From: DASVTR01 sp036382855
Lineage (GTDB): Bacteria; Acidobacteriota; Blastocatellia; Pyrinomonadales; Pyrinomonadaceae
DNA: 64,000 nucleotides
Reading direction: 5' to 3'
Assembly: GCA_036382855.1 (NCBI GenBank)
Contig: DASVPO010000004.1
Span: 62,001-126,000 of the forward strand
The translations under genes were made by a program, and so were the position numbers. Shown piece after piece: positions 1 to 7,481 of the stretch (position 1 is its first letter; each line of letters opens with the position of its first letter). Below the pieces are notes generated by a model. The model was not told the origin of the DNA, did not search any database, and was given only the letters and a program-made list of their open reading frames with translations.

Positions 1-261
1 GGCGGCAGACCACGAAAGCGTCTTCGAGATAAAGCCCAGTGGCAGACTCACAAACGGCACACCCTGCGCCCTGAGCCTTGCGGCAAGCTTCCCATCTCCC
101 CACGTCGAAGCGACACAACGCACGTCGTGCCCGCGCCTCTGCAATCCCTGAATCAGATTGAGCGTCGCGATTTCCCTGCCGGAGATGATGCCAGCGCCGC
201 AGATGAAGAGTATTCTCATGTGCGGAGTCGGCTCAGTCTGTTCGCTGCGCCGCTCAGCCAT
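1..261 (-). CDS. Glycosyltransferase family 4, N-terminal part (cut by window edge)
   Basis: About 87 N-terminal residues of a GT-B fold glycosyltransferase are present; the rest lies left of the window. The conserved start (MRILFICGAG from the ATG at 219) matches the N-terminus of the next gene upstream (LKILFVCGAG) almost residue for residue, including RGHDVRC and LPLGFISKT, so the two are tandem paralogues. Two starts are possible. The ATG at 261 overlaps the upstream stop codon by 8 nt (ATGGCTGA), which suits translational coupling. The ATG at 219 aligns exactly with the paralogue start and would leave off 14 hydrophilic residues. Family assignment is good; donor and acceptor sugars are unknown. 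Confidence 0.8.
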   Translation of the reverse strand, partial: MAERRSEQTEPTPHMRILFICGAGIISGREIATLNLIQGLQRRGHDVRCVASTWGDGKLAARLRAQGVPFVSLPLGFISKTLSWSAA

Positions 262-1432
262 TTGCCGCCCCGTTGATGGCTTTCATCAGAGCTGCTTCCA
301 TCTCCTCCGCCATGCGCTCGCGTGTCAGGTGCTCGGAGCCAAACGACTTCGCTTCGCGTGCCATCCGTCGCCGCAGTTCCGTGTTTTCAATCAGCAGTTT
401 TAGTTTCTCTGCGAGTTGCTCTGGCGCTTCCGCGTCTACCAGGTAACCCGTCAAGCCGTCCTGCACTATCTCCGGCAGGCCGCCGCGCCGTGTGGCGACG
501 ACAGGGATGCCGAAGTGTGCCGTCTCGATGGCGACCGTCGGGCAAGGGTCCTGGCTGCGACTGGGAACGACGCATATATCCATCTCATCGAAAATCTCTC
601 GCGGACTTTTGACGAAGCCAGCCCAGCGCACACGCTCGCTCAACTGATAGCTCTCAATCTTTTTCTTCAACGCAGCGATATAATCGCCCGGCCCTTCACC
701 GAAAATCGTCGCGTTGAATGGAAGGTTGGCCTTTCTCAATCCTCGCAGCGATTCGACGAAATCATCGTGGCCCTTCCATTCAACAACCTGCCCGACAATC
801 CCAATCTTCACCGTTGCCGCTGTTCCGTTTGACGGAACGGGCGCGTCTTTTGTGCTCCGCAACTGATGGCCGTTTCCTTCAACTTCAAACTGCGGCGTCA
901 GCCCGTTCAAAACCGAGAAGACCTTTTCCGGCGCAACGCCCAGAGCGACGATTGACTGTTCTATGTATCGCGAGACACCTATGAATGCGCGCAGGCGCAG
1001 GCTCAGCAATCGGAACAGGCGACGGTAAAACTTTGTCGGCGCGAAAGGGTCGTGTATGTGAAAGAAAGTGTTGCGCGGATTCAGCAAAGGCCACAGGTGA
1101 AAGACGTGATGAAGCGTCGAATGAACAACAGCATCAGGCTCAAATTCCTTCAGGCAGCGACGGTAACCGAGCCACAACCCCGGCGTCTTATCCAGCGTAT
1201 CCACGGTCATTCCAATGGCCCGCTTATTCATCGTCTTCGAGATGAAACCGAGCGGCAACTTAACGAACGGAATCGCGCTGGCCTGCAACCTCTTCGCATA
1301 TTCGCCGTCGCTCCAAGTGCTGATAGCGCAGCGCACGTCATGCCCGCGCTCGCGCAATCCCTGCATCAGAGAGAGCGTAATAATCTCCTTACCGTAAACG
1401 TAGCCCGCGCCGCAAACGAATAGAATCTTCAA
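254..1432 (-). CDS. Glycosyltransferase family 4 (GT-B)
   Basis: A retaining GT4-type transferase probably adding a sugar to the polysaccharide repeat. The C-terminal half has the nucleotide-sugar site: GIVGQVVEWKGHDD, then PSRSQDPCPTVAIETAHFGIPV and GGLPEIV, the usual E-x7-E region. The start is taken as TTG at 1432 because LKILFVCGAG there aligns with MRILFICGAG of the downstream paralogue. An in-frame ATG at 1477 would add 15 residues encoded inside the loop and arm of an inverted repeat, which is less likely. No clear ribosome-binding site is seen at either. It overlaps the next gene, suggesting coupled translation. Confidence 0.88.
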   Translation of the reverse strand: MKILFVCGAGYVYGKEIITLSLMQGLRERGHDVRCAISTWSDGEYAKRLQASAIPFVKLPLGFISKTMNKRAIGMTVDTLDKTPGLWLGYRRCLKEFEPDAVVHSTLHHVFHLWPLLNPRNTFFHIHDPFAPTKFYRRLFRLLSLRLRAFIGVSRYIEQSIVALGVAPEKVFSVLNGLTPQFEVEGNGHQLRSTKDAPVPSNGTAATVKIGIVGQVVEWKGHDDFVESLRGLRKANLPFNATIFGEGPGDYIAALKKKIESYQLSERVRWAGFVKSPREIFDEMDICVVPSRSQDPCPTVAIETAHFGIPVVATRRGGLPEIVQDGLTGYLVDAEAPEQLAEKLKLLIENTELRRRMAREAKSFGSEHLTRERMAEEMEAALMKAINGAANG

Positions 1433-1442
1433 GTGATAACTA

Positions 1443-1513
1443 TGAAGTAGGAACGATGAACGATGAATGAGAAGCAAGCTCTTAACAGTTCATCGTTCAT
1501 CGTTCCTAGTTCA
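1443..1513. repeat. Inverted repeat of 7-nt units (hairpin H1)
   Basis: Two 25-nt arms (1443-1467 and 1489-1513) pair almost perfectly around a 21-nt loop. Each arm is a tandem of the 7-nt unit GATGAAC. It fills the gap between the methyltransferase stop at 1519 and the following glycosyltransferase start. It resembles three other hairpins in this window (50.2, 62.1 and 63.2 kb) built from TGATGAG/TAATGAG units. Confidence 0.85.
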
Positions 1514-1518
1514 TCCTT

Positions 1519-2253
1519 TCAATCGGGTCTGACTCCGCAGAAGGTGAAGTGTCGCCCGAAGGGACGAAAGACACGCTTGAGAAGCCGACTCTCGAAATCG
1601 AGTGTAACCAGCTTCATGGGGTCTGTGCGCGGCAGGAGTAGCCATTGATAATGGTTGCTCTCCATCTCTTTCACTTTGAGGCCGCCGCTTTCAAGGATTT
1701 TTTTGACGCGCCAGAAGAGGAAGAAATTTTCGTGCGGCTGAACGCCCGAACCTGAATCGAAGGGTGCGCCCGTCGTCCAGGTCTTGAGCCATTGCAGTAT
1801 CATGCCGTTGAAATAGTTTTCGGTCGTCAGGATAAACTGCCCGCCCGCGCGCAAGACCCTGTGTATCTCGCTTGCCATCCGTTCGGGACGCGGCACATGC
1901 TCCATGCATTCGCAAGAGATGACGTAATCAAAGCTGCCATCCTCAAAGCTCAAGCTCTCCGCATCTTCAACCTTAAACTCGGCCGTGCTCCCGCGCGCGG
2001 CTGCGCGCTTCTCTGCGGTCGCAATCGCGGCCTCGGAGAAATCAACGCCGACGACGCGCGCGTCCGCATATTTTCCGGCCAGCCAAATACTGAAATCCCC
2101 GCGCCCGCAGCCAATCTCAAGCACGCGCTGCCCGCTCAAATCCGGCAGCAGTCGTGCGACCGTGACGTACCACGGATGTTGCAGCACGGAGCCGTCCGCT
2201 TCCGCTCCGGCCAGACGCTCGTGCCATGCGTTGTACTGTTCGAGCTTATCCAC
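1519..2253 (-). CDS. Class I SAM-dependent methyltransferase
   Basis: A 244-residue Rossmann-fold methyltransferase. Motif I is VLEIGCGRGDF near residue 45, followed by the acidic end of strand 2 (VVGVDFSEAA), then DGSFDYVISCECMEHV (motif IV region) and the HRVLRAGGQFILTTEN segment typical of Methyltransf_11/25 proteins. It likely methylates a sugar of the polysaccharide. The start is GTG at 2253, overlapping the preceding gene's stop by 8 nt (GTGGATAA). The substrate cannot be read from the sequence. Confidence 0.88.
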   Translation of the reverse strand: MDKLEQYNAWHERLAGAEADGSVLQHPWYVTVARLLPDLSGQRVLEIGCGRGDFSIWLAGKYADARVVGVDFSEAAIATAEKRAAARGSTAEFKVEDAESLSFEDGSFDYVISCECMEHVPRPERMASEIHRVLRAGGQFILTTENYFNGMILQWLKTWTTGAPFDSGSGVQPHENFFLFWRVKKILESGGLKVKEMESNHYQWLLLPRTDPMKLVTLDFESRLLKRVFRPFGRHFTFCGVRPD

Positions 2254-2866
2254 GCTCCACGCTCCTGCGTCTCAGCACGTTCATCGTCCGGCAACATTCC
2301 AGCCATTCAAACTCCGTATGATGACGAATGTGCTCCTGAAAAAAGCGGACGGATTCGTGGTCTGGAAACTCACCCGTCGAGGGTCGCGTCGTATCGTGCA
2401 GGCAGATGATGCCGCCCGGCGACAGACGCCGCAGCACGATGGCCCAGTCTCTCTCAATCCCCTCGTAGGAATGGTCGCCGTCAACAAACATGAAATCAAC
2501 GCTCGCAGGCAAGCATTCTTCCATCTCGTGGCTGTAGCCTTGCAGGAAACGCACGCGAGAGAGATTGCCGCTGCGCTGCAACTCGCGCCTGCAAATCGTC
2601 CAACTAGGGTTTTCCCTGCCGTGATGCAGTTCCCATGGGTCAACGCAGTAGAGCACGCCGTCAGGCGCGAGTGCGCCGGCGATAACAGCGGCAGAGACTC
2701 CCATGTATGTCCCGACCTCTACGGCCACGCTACGGCCTGCTGCATAACGCGCAAGACAGGCAAGCTCATCAGCGTTTGTCTGGCTATGCGCTTTGAAGAG
2801 GCCGAGCGCGTGCAGCGGATTGAGCAGGCGCGGGCGACGGTAAAGTTCGTAAGGCGGTTCAAACAT
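2246..2866 (-). CDS. Class I SAM-dependent methyltransferase (Methyltransf_24 type)
   Basis: A 206-residue protein with a SAM-binding start VAVEVGTYMGVSAAVIAG and the signature DFMFVDGDHSYEGIERDW, followed by LSPGGIICLHDTTR. This pattern is typical of the Methyltransf_24 / cephalosporin-hydroxylase-like group common in polysaccharide clusters, where the D-H-S motif often lies near a metal or substrate site. It starts 22 nt after the upstream glycosyltransferase and overlaps the next gene, so it is in the same operon. Sugar O-methylation is inferred from context. Confidence 0.85.
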   Translation of the reverse strand: MFEPPYELYRRPRLLNPLHALGLFKAHSQTNADELACLARYAAGRSVAVEVGTYMGVSAAVIAGALAPDGVLYCVDPWELHHGRENPSWTICRRELQRSGNLSRVRFLQGYSHEMEECLPASVDFMFVDGDHSYEGIERDWAIVLRRLSPGGIICLHDTTRPSTGEFPDHESVRFFQEHIRHHTEFEWLECCRTMNVLRRRSVERG

Positions 2867-2888
2867 CAGGGCGGTTCTTTATCGTCAG

Positions 2889-4127
2889 TTAACTTTTCAG
2901 CGCGCCGTTACCGCGCATTGATTGATAAAGCTCGCGAACGGTATTAACGGAGACAGAGAGGTCATATTTGTTCACACGTTCGCGCCAGACATCGGGCGCG
3001 GGCGGCTCTTTAATCAAAGAGAGAATCGCTGTGGCGATAGCTTCGGGTTGGCCCAAGGGGAAACGCAGCGACGGATTGACGGGCGCGATTAAATCTTCGC
3101 CGCAGCCGCAGGCGTCGCTCACGATGCAGGGCAGGCCGCTCGCCATCGCTTCGTTGACGACCAAGCCCCACGTCTCCTGATAATCGCTCGGCAGCACGAG
3201 ACAATCCGCGGCCACGTAAGCCTTGGAGATTTCCGTCTGGTTGAGGAAGCCCGCAAACGAAGCGACTGGCAAGCCATCATCTTTGCTTTCGTTTGCACCT
3301 TGCGTCGTCTGTGCTTCGGCATCGTGGGCAATGTGGCAGGCGGCGCGCAGTCCCGCGCCCAGTTCACCGCTGCCGACAAAGAGCAGGTGCAGAGGTCTTC
3401 CCAAATTTTGCAGGCGCGCATCGCGTGCGGCAGCGATTAAATCGAACGGATGTTTCTTCGGAATAAACTTTCCGGCGAAGAGCACGCAGAAAGCGTTTTC
3501 AGGGATGCGCCACTCGCGTCGAATCTCTGCGCGCTTCTCCGCAAGACGAGCGGCCTGCTGCGCGAAGCGTTCGTTGTCAACACAGTAGGGCGCTGGATGA
3601 AGACGTTCCTGTCGCACGCCGTAGCTTTCGTAGAGACGACGATTGGCCTGCCCTATGTAGAGAAAATCGCGTACGCGGCTGAAGAGCCGGCCGTGCAGAA
3701 GACGCTTGGCCTGCTTTTTCCAGACGGGCGTGGGCGAGAGGTCGTTGCTCTCTCCGCGCAGCCAGACGGGCACGCGCGCCGCATGAGCCTGCCACACGGC
3801 TTGCCAGTAGGCACGTACCTGCCAGCCCTGAATCCAGAGCGCCGTCACCTTCTTCTCATTTAAGAGTTGGCCCAGCGGCTCTCTGAGTCGTAGCTGATTA
3901 AAACGCGCAACGTCGGCGTCCGAGTTTGTTTTCAAAAAACGCGAAGGGTAGCCGTCGAGCGTGTCCAAATCCCACTTGAAAGATTTGCCAAACTGCACGT
4001 CGTAACTGGGGCGCGTGCCGTGGTCGCTCATGTACCAGACTTCGAAAGGCACTGCGCCATCCTCCGCCAGCGCTTGCCAGAGCGGGACTTGATACTGAAT
4101 CGGGTGCGTTGTCAGAATCGCCAGCAT
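2889..4127 (-). CDS. Glycosyltransferase family 4
   Basis: A 412-residue GT-B glycosyltransferase. The N-terminus MLAILTTHPIQYQVPLW is a common GT4 beginning. The C-terminal domain shows VLFAGKFIPKKHP and DCLVLPSDYQETWGLVVNEA followed by MASGLPCIVSD, with the E-x7-E motif. The start at 4127 is 2 nt downstream of the upstream gene's stop; a longer frame to 4199 would overlap that gene by 70 nt and add an unrelated arginine-rich stretch, so it was not used. Sugar specificity is unknown. Confidence 0.9.
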   Translation of the reverse strand: MLAILTTHPIQYQVPLWQALAEDGAVPFEVWYMSDHGTRPSYDVQFGKSFKWDLDTLDGYPSRFLKTNSDADVARFNQLRLREPLGQLLNEKKVTALWIQGWQVRAYWQAVWQAHAARVPVWLRGESNDLSPTPVWKKQAKRLLHGRLFSRVRDFLYIGQANRRLYESYGVRQERLHPAPYCVDNERFAQQAARLAEKRAEIRREWRIPENAFCVLFAGKFIPKKHPFDLIAAARDARLQNLGRPLHLLFVGSGELGAGLRAACHIAHDAEAQTTQGANESKDDGLPVASFAGFLNQTEISKAYVAADCLVLPSDYQETWGLVVNEAMASGLPCIVSDACGCGEDLIAPVNPSLRFPLGQPEAIATAILSLIKEPPAPDVWRERVNKYDLSVSVNTVRELYQSMRGNGALKS

Positions 4128-4129
4128 CT

Positions 4130-5344
4130 TCAGGCGTGGTCTCTCAAGATTTGCTGCCAGCGGTCGCCGTAGGCGTCCCACGAAAATCTCTCTGCACAAC
4201 GGCGTGCAGCGCGGCCCATGCTTTCGAGTCTGTCAGGCTCGCGTGCAAACTCCTGCATCGCCTCGCAGAGCGCATCAAGATTGCCCGAAGGAATCAGACG
4301 CCCTTCCTCGTTATCATTAATCAAATCAGGCCCGGCGGTCGCTTCGGTCGTGATAACAGGCATTCCGCTAGCCAGGGCTTCGAGGATGACCATCGCAAAG
4401 CCTTCGCAGTAACTCGGAAAGACCAGCACGTCGCACTGCCGCAAGAGATCCGGCAACTCCTGATGTGCACGCTTCCCCATCAACTTCAAGCCCTGCAAAT
4501 CAGGAATCAACGCCCGCTCTCTTTCCGATACAGGCCCAACCAGCCATAATTCCGCATCCCGCAAATTCATCTTGGCCCAAGCTTCCAGGAGCAGCGGGAT
4601 TCCCTTGCGTGCCGAAATCAGTCCGAGGAAAAGGAAACGCAGCGGGCGACGCTCGCGCGGCCTTGCCGGAGGATGAAACAGTTCGAGGTCAACTCCGTAA
4701 GGGTTAATCAGAATCTTGTCTTCGCTGATGCCCTGCGCGATGAGCGTGCGTTTGCTGAAAGAACTGGCGACCACTATTTTCTTCGCCAGCTTGTGCTCGC
4801 GACGTTCACATTCAAGGACTTCCGGCAAACGCGTCTCAATCTCCGCCTGCCATGCAGGATAGCGCTTCGCCACGCCCTGCATGATGCTTTCATTCGCCAG
4901 CGGATGAGAGATGCTCTGGTCCAGAAAGAAAGGCTTCCCCGCATCTTCAGCCCGCTCGGCCAGCAGCCATGAGGAAGTATCGAAGCCGATGACGGCTGTC
5001 GCCTTTCGCAACGAGCCGGCTGGAATCTTCTGTTGAAAAGCGCGGTTGCGTTGATGAAAGACATGCTGCTGCGGCTCTCCGTCGCGCAGGCGTTTGAGTG
5101 CCTTCCATTCAATTAAAGGCATCGTTCGCAAACTGCGCGACGGAACACCACGCAGCACTCGATTCGCTACCTTCCGTCGTAAACCCGACGGGAGATAGTC
5201 CGTAAAAAGCTGGCCGGTCAGGCTATCGGTCGGCACGGCGAAGCCTGTCCAGAATTGATAGAGCGAATCATGGCGCGCGAGTTGTCGCGCCAGTTGATGC
5301 GAATATTGTGTGCCCGGATGCGCTAAGAGAACCATGTGCGACAC
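4130..5344 (-). CDS. Glycosyltransferase family 4
   Basis: A GT-B transferase of about 404 residues. The acceptor domain begins VLLAHPGTQYSHQLARQL; the donor domain has FLFLGLISARKGIPLLLEAW and DVLVFPSYCEGFAMVILEALASG, with E-x7-E. Start choice is open: GTG at 5344 (MSHMVLL) or the ATG three codons later at 5335; neither has a strong ribosome-binding site. It is the gene directly upstream of another GT4 (2-nt gap), so the two probably add neighbouring sugars. Confidence 0.88.
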   Translation of the reverse strand: MSHMVLLAHPGTQYSHQLARQLARHDSLYQFWTGFAVPTDSLTGQLFTDYLPSGLRRKVANRVLRGVPSRSLRTMPLIEWKALKRLRDGEPQQHVFHQRNRAFQQKIPAGSLRKATAVIGFDTSSWLLAERAEDAGKPFFLDQSISHPLANESIMQGVAKRYPAWQAEIETRLPEVLECERREHKLAKKIVVASSFSKRTLIAQGISEDKILINPYGVDLELFHPPARPRERRPLRFLFLGLISARKGIPLLLEAWAKMNLRDAELWLVGPVSERERALIPDLQGLKLMGKRAHQELPDLLRQCDVLVFPSYCEGFAMVILEALASGMPVITTEATAGPDLINDNEEGRLIPSGNLDALCEAMQEFAREPDRLESMGRAARRCAERFSWDAYGDRWQQILRDHA

Positions 5345-5383
5345 TGGACTTCAGTTATGTTGAAACTTCAAAATGAGCCGCGC

Positions 5384-6055
5384 CTAGTTTCGCGTTAACG
5401 ATGGTTCTGCGACGAGCCAGCGGTTGTGCTCGATGGGGCGCTGCTCCGGCAGCAGAACGCGCCAAGGCGCGTTGTAAATAATGCGTGTTTGATAACCGTG
5501 TGCTTCGAGCCATTCGATGCAGCCAGCTTCCAACTCTTTCGAGTGTGTCTCGATGAGCCAGCGCAAATCGCTCAGATGGTCGCAGCCTTCGGCGCTGCGC
5601 AGCAGTTCAACCTCTCCGCCGTCAATATCAACTTTGAGGAAAACCGGCTTGGGTAAATCTTTGACGAGGTCGCTAATCGAAACGAAGCCGTCGCCCAAGC
5701 CGACGAACCTGCGCTCCGCTGTAAAGCGTTCGCCAGTTTCGTAGCCGTTGGCACGCGCGTTCAGAATCAACTGCTCCATTGGTGGGCCGGGTTCGCAGGC
5801 GACGACGCGCTCTGCGTTTGATTGCAGAAACGCCATCGTGTAGTAGCCGTCGTTTGCGCCGACATCAATCAAGCTCCGGCAAGCGGGGATGAAACGACGG
5901 AAGGCCGCAATGAGTTCGCGCTCGTCGAGTCCCCAGTAGCGTTGAGATTGATGCGCGAGGTCGAGTTCCATCAACATGCCTTTGGCGAGCCCGCCGCGCA
6001 GGCGTCGTAGCTGGCGACCGCTGGGGACGAGCATGCGCTTGATAGCTTGTTTCAT
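5384..6055 (-). CDS. FkbM-family methyltransferase
   Basis: A 223-residue SAM-dependent O-methyltransferase. It has LIDVGANDGYYTMAF (SAM motif), VVACEPGP (strand 2 end) and FLKVDIDGGEVELLRSA, the FkbM hallmark VDIDGGE/VDIEGGE. The start ATG overlaps the upstream acyltransferase stop by 4 nt (ATGA, 6052-6055). It is one of three FkbM proteins in this cluster; none is a close copy of another. The target is presumably a sugar hydroxyl. Confidence 0.9.
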   Translation of the reverse strand: MKQAIKRMLVPSGRQLRRLRGGLAKGMLMELDLAHQSQRYWGLDERELIAAFRRFIPACRSLIDVGANDGYYTMAFLQSNAERVVACEPGPPMEQLILNARANGYETGERFTAERRFVGLGDGFVSISDLVKDLPKPVFLKVDIDGGEVELLRSAEGCDHLSDLRWLIETHSKELEAGCIEWLEAHGYQTRIIYNAPWRVLLPEQRPIEHNRWLVAEPSLTRN

Positions 6056-6633
6056 TTTCCTGCCGCCGCCTGTTCGAGTGTTTTCTGCAAACGCGCCGGA
6101 ACGCCCGCGATGATGGAGCCAGCGGGAAAACTTTTTGTAACGACCGCGCCAGCGCCAACAACGCAGTAGTCTCCAAGCCGGACATCTTTAAGGATGACTG
6201 CCTTCGCGCCAATCCAGCAGCCGTTGCCAATCACAACACGGCCAGCCTGCATCGGCTGTTCGGCGGGCAGCACGCCGTAGCCGAAGGTGTGGTTGGCGTC
6301 TGTGATGTAGATGTCTGGGCCAAACATGTTATGGCTTCCAATCTCTATGTAGCCGCAGGCGTCAATCATTACGTTGCGATTAAAATAGTTTGAGTTACCG
6401 ATGCGTATGCGAACGCCGTCGTAATCGGCGTCGAGCGGCCAGAGCCAGCAGCCTTCCGTGAAAGCGTTGAGGCTTCCGATTTCAATCTGCGCCAAGCGGC
6501 GGCAGCGCACCGCTTCCATGCGATTGCGGCTGCCGGATTTCAAGCCCAGGCGGCGGTAAGACCAGACGCGCAGGCGGCTCGCAAGGCCGCGCGGCGCTCT
6601 CAGCAGATGCGGCTCGAATCTCTGAAGACTCAT
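6052..6633 (-). CDS. Left-handed beta-helix (hexapeptide) acyltransferase
   Basis: A 193-residue hexapeptide-repeat protein. Repeats such as IRIGNSNYFNRNV, IEIGSHNMFGPD and VVIGNGCWIGAKAVILKDV run through residues 60-180, ending GSIIAGVPARL as in maltose/serine/sugar O-acetyltransferases (LbH_MAT-like). The His in TDANHTF matches the usual catalytic histidine. The first 50 residues are basic and lack the repeat. The start at 6633 forms an ATGA overlap with the upstream gene. It probably O-acetylates a sugar; a CoA donor is inferred from the family. Confidence 0.88.
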   Translation of the reverse strand: MSLQRFEPHLLRAPRGLASRLRVWSYRRLGLKSGSRNRMEAVRCRRLAQIEIGSLNAFTEGCWLWPLDADYDGVRIRIGNSNYFNRNVMIDACGYIEIGSHNMFGPDIYITDANHTFGYGVLPAEQPMQAGRVVIGNGCWIGAKAVILKDVRLGDYCVVGAGAVVTKSFPAGSIIAGVPARLQKTLEQAAAGK

Positions 6634-7481
6634 AAATGAGCGCGTGCGCGCCGCTGAAATTCGCGGAAGGCTGAAGGGCTGACGGGCCTGCGCGTCGGCG
6701 CGAGTTTCGCGAGCGAACGGAAGAAGAGAAACATTCCCTGCGCGCATGGCTGCACGAAGCCGTTGCTCACGGCAAACCGTAGATGACTGAGAACCTTTCC
6801 CGGTATCAGCCAGAGCACCATCGGAGACGGGCAGCGACGGTAAGCGAAGACGAGGTCGTTGCAGACGTTGGAGCGCAACTGCGCGTGCGTGTCGCGCGCC
6901 AGCATAGCCTTATCGTGCCAGACGTGAACGCCCGGCAGATACAGTATCTCGTGTCCACGGTCAAGAAGCTGCACGCACAAATCTATCTCCTCGCTGCCGT
7001 AAAAACCGGGGCTTGGCGTGTAGTAGCCAACCTCTTTGGCAGCCGAGAGCCGCAGCAGATGGCCGCAGCCGATGTACCTGTTGGTCGCGTAAGCGGCGCT
7101 GCGTTCCACTGGTTCGGGCCTATCGGGCGACAGAATATCGTAAGCGAGCGCAGCAACTTCGGGGCGTTCACTTAAGAGCTTAACGCCGAGCGAGATTTCG
7201 TCGCCCTTGATAAACCACGCATCATCGTCGAGACTGAAATAAAAATCAGCATCCGTCTCGCTCATCAACTGGTTACGCGCGGGCAGGTAGCCCTGCTGCT
7301 TTTCGACGCGATACCAGCGCACCTGCGGAAAGCGCGCCTGCAACTCTCTAGTGCCGTCCGTAGAGGCATCGTCAAAGACAGCCACTTCCTTCAAAGGATA
7401 ATCCTGGTCCAGCGCAGACTGGATCGCCTTCGGCAAGATGGACGCGCGATTGTGCGTTGTAATCCCTATCAGAACTTTCAT
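6630..7481 (-). CDS. Glycosyltransferase family 2
   Basis: A 283-residue GT-A inverting transferase. It starts MKVLIGITTHNRA, then VAVFDDASTDGT (nucleotide binding) and YFSLDDDAWF, which contains the metal-binding acidic cluster. A central YYTPSPGFYGSEEIDLCVQL carries the ED-like catalytic region of rhamnosyl/GT2 enzymes. It is joined to both neighbours by ATGA overlaps (7478-7481 and 6630-6633), so it is translated as part of the operon. Sugar specificity is unknown. Confidence 0.9.
   Translation of the reverse strand: MKVLIGITTHNRASILPKAIQSALDQDYPLKEVAVFDDASTDGTRELQARFPQVRWYRVEKQQGYLPARNQLMSETDADFYFSLDDDAWFIKGDEISLGVKLLSERPEVAALAYDILSPDRPEPVERSAAYATNRYIGCGHLLRLSAAKEVGYYTPSPGFYGSEEIDLCVQLLDRGHEILYLPGVHVWHDKAMLARDTHAQLRSNVCNDLVFAYRRCPSPMVLWLIPGKVLSHLRFAVSNGFVQPCAQGMFLFFRSLAKLAPTRRPVSPSAFREFQRRARAHL

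Noticed and set aside
2246..2866. Cephalosporin hydroxylase
   Set aside because: The Methyltransf_24 superfamily often receives this label, but SAM-binding motifs and context point to a sugar methyltransferase.
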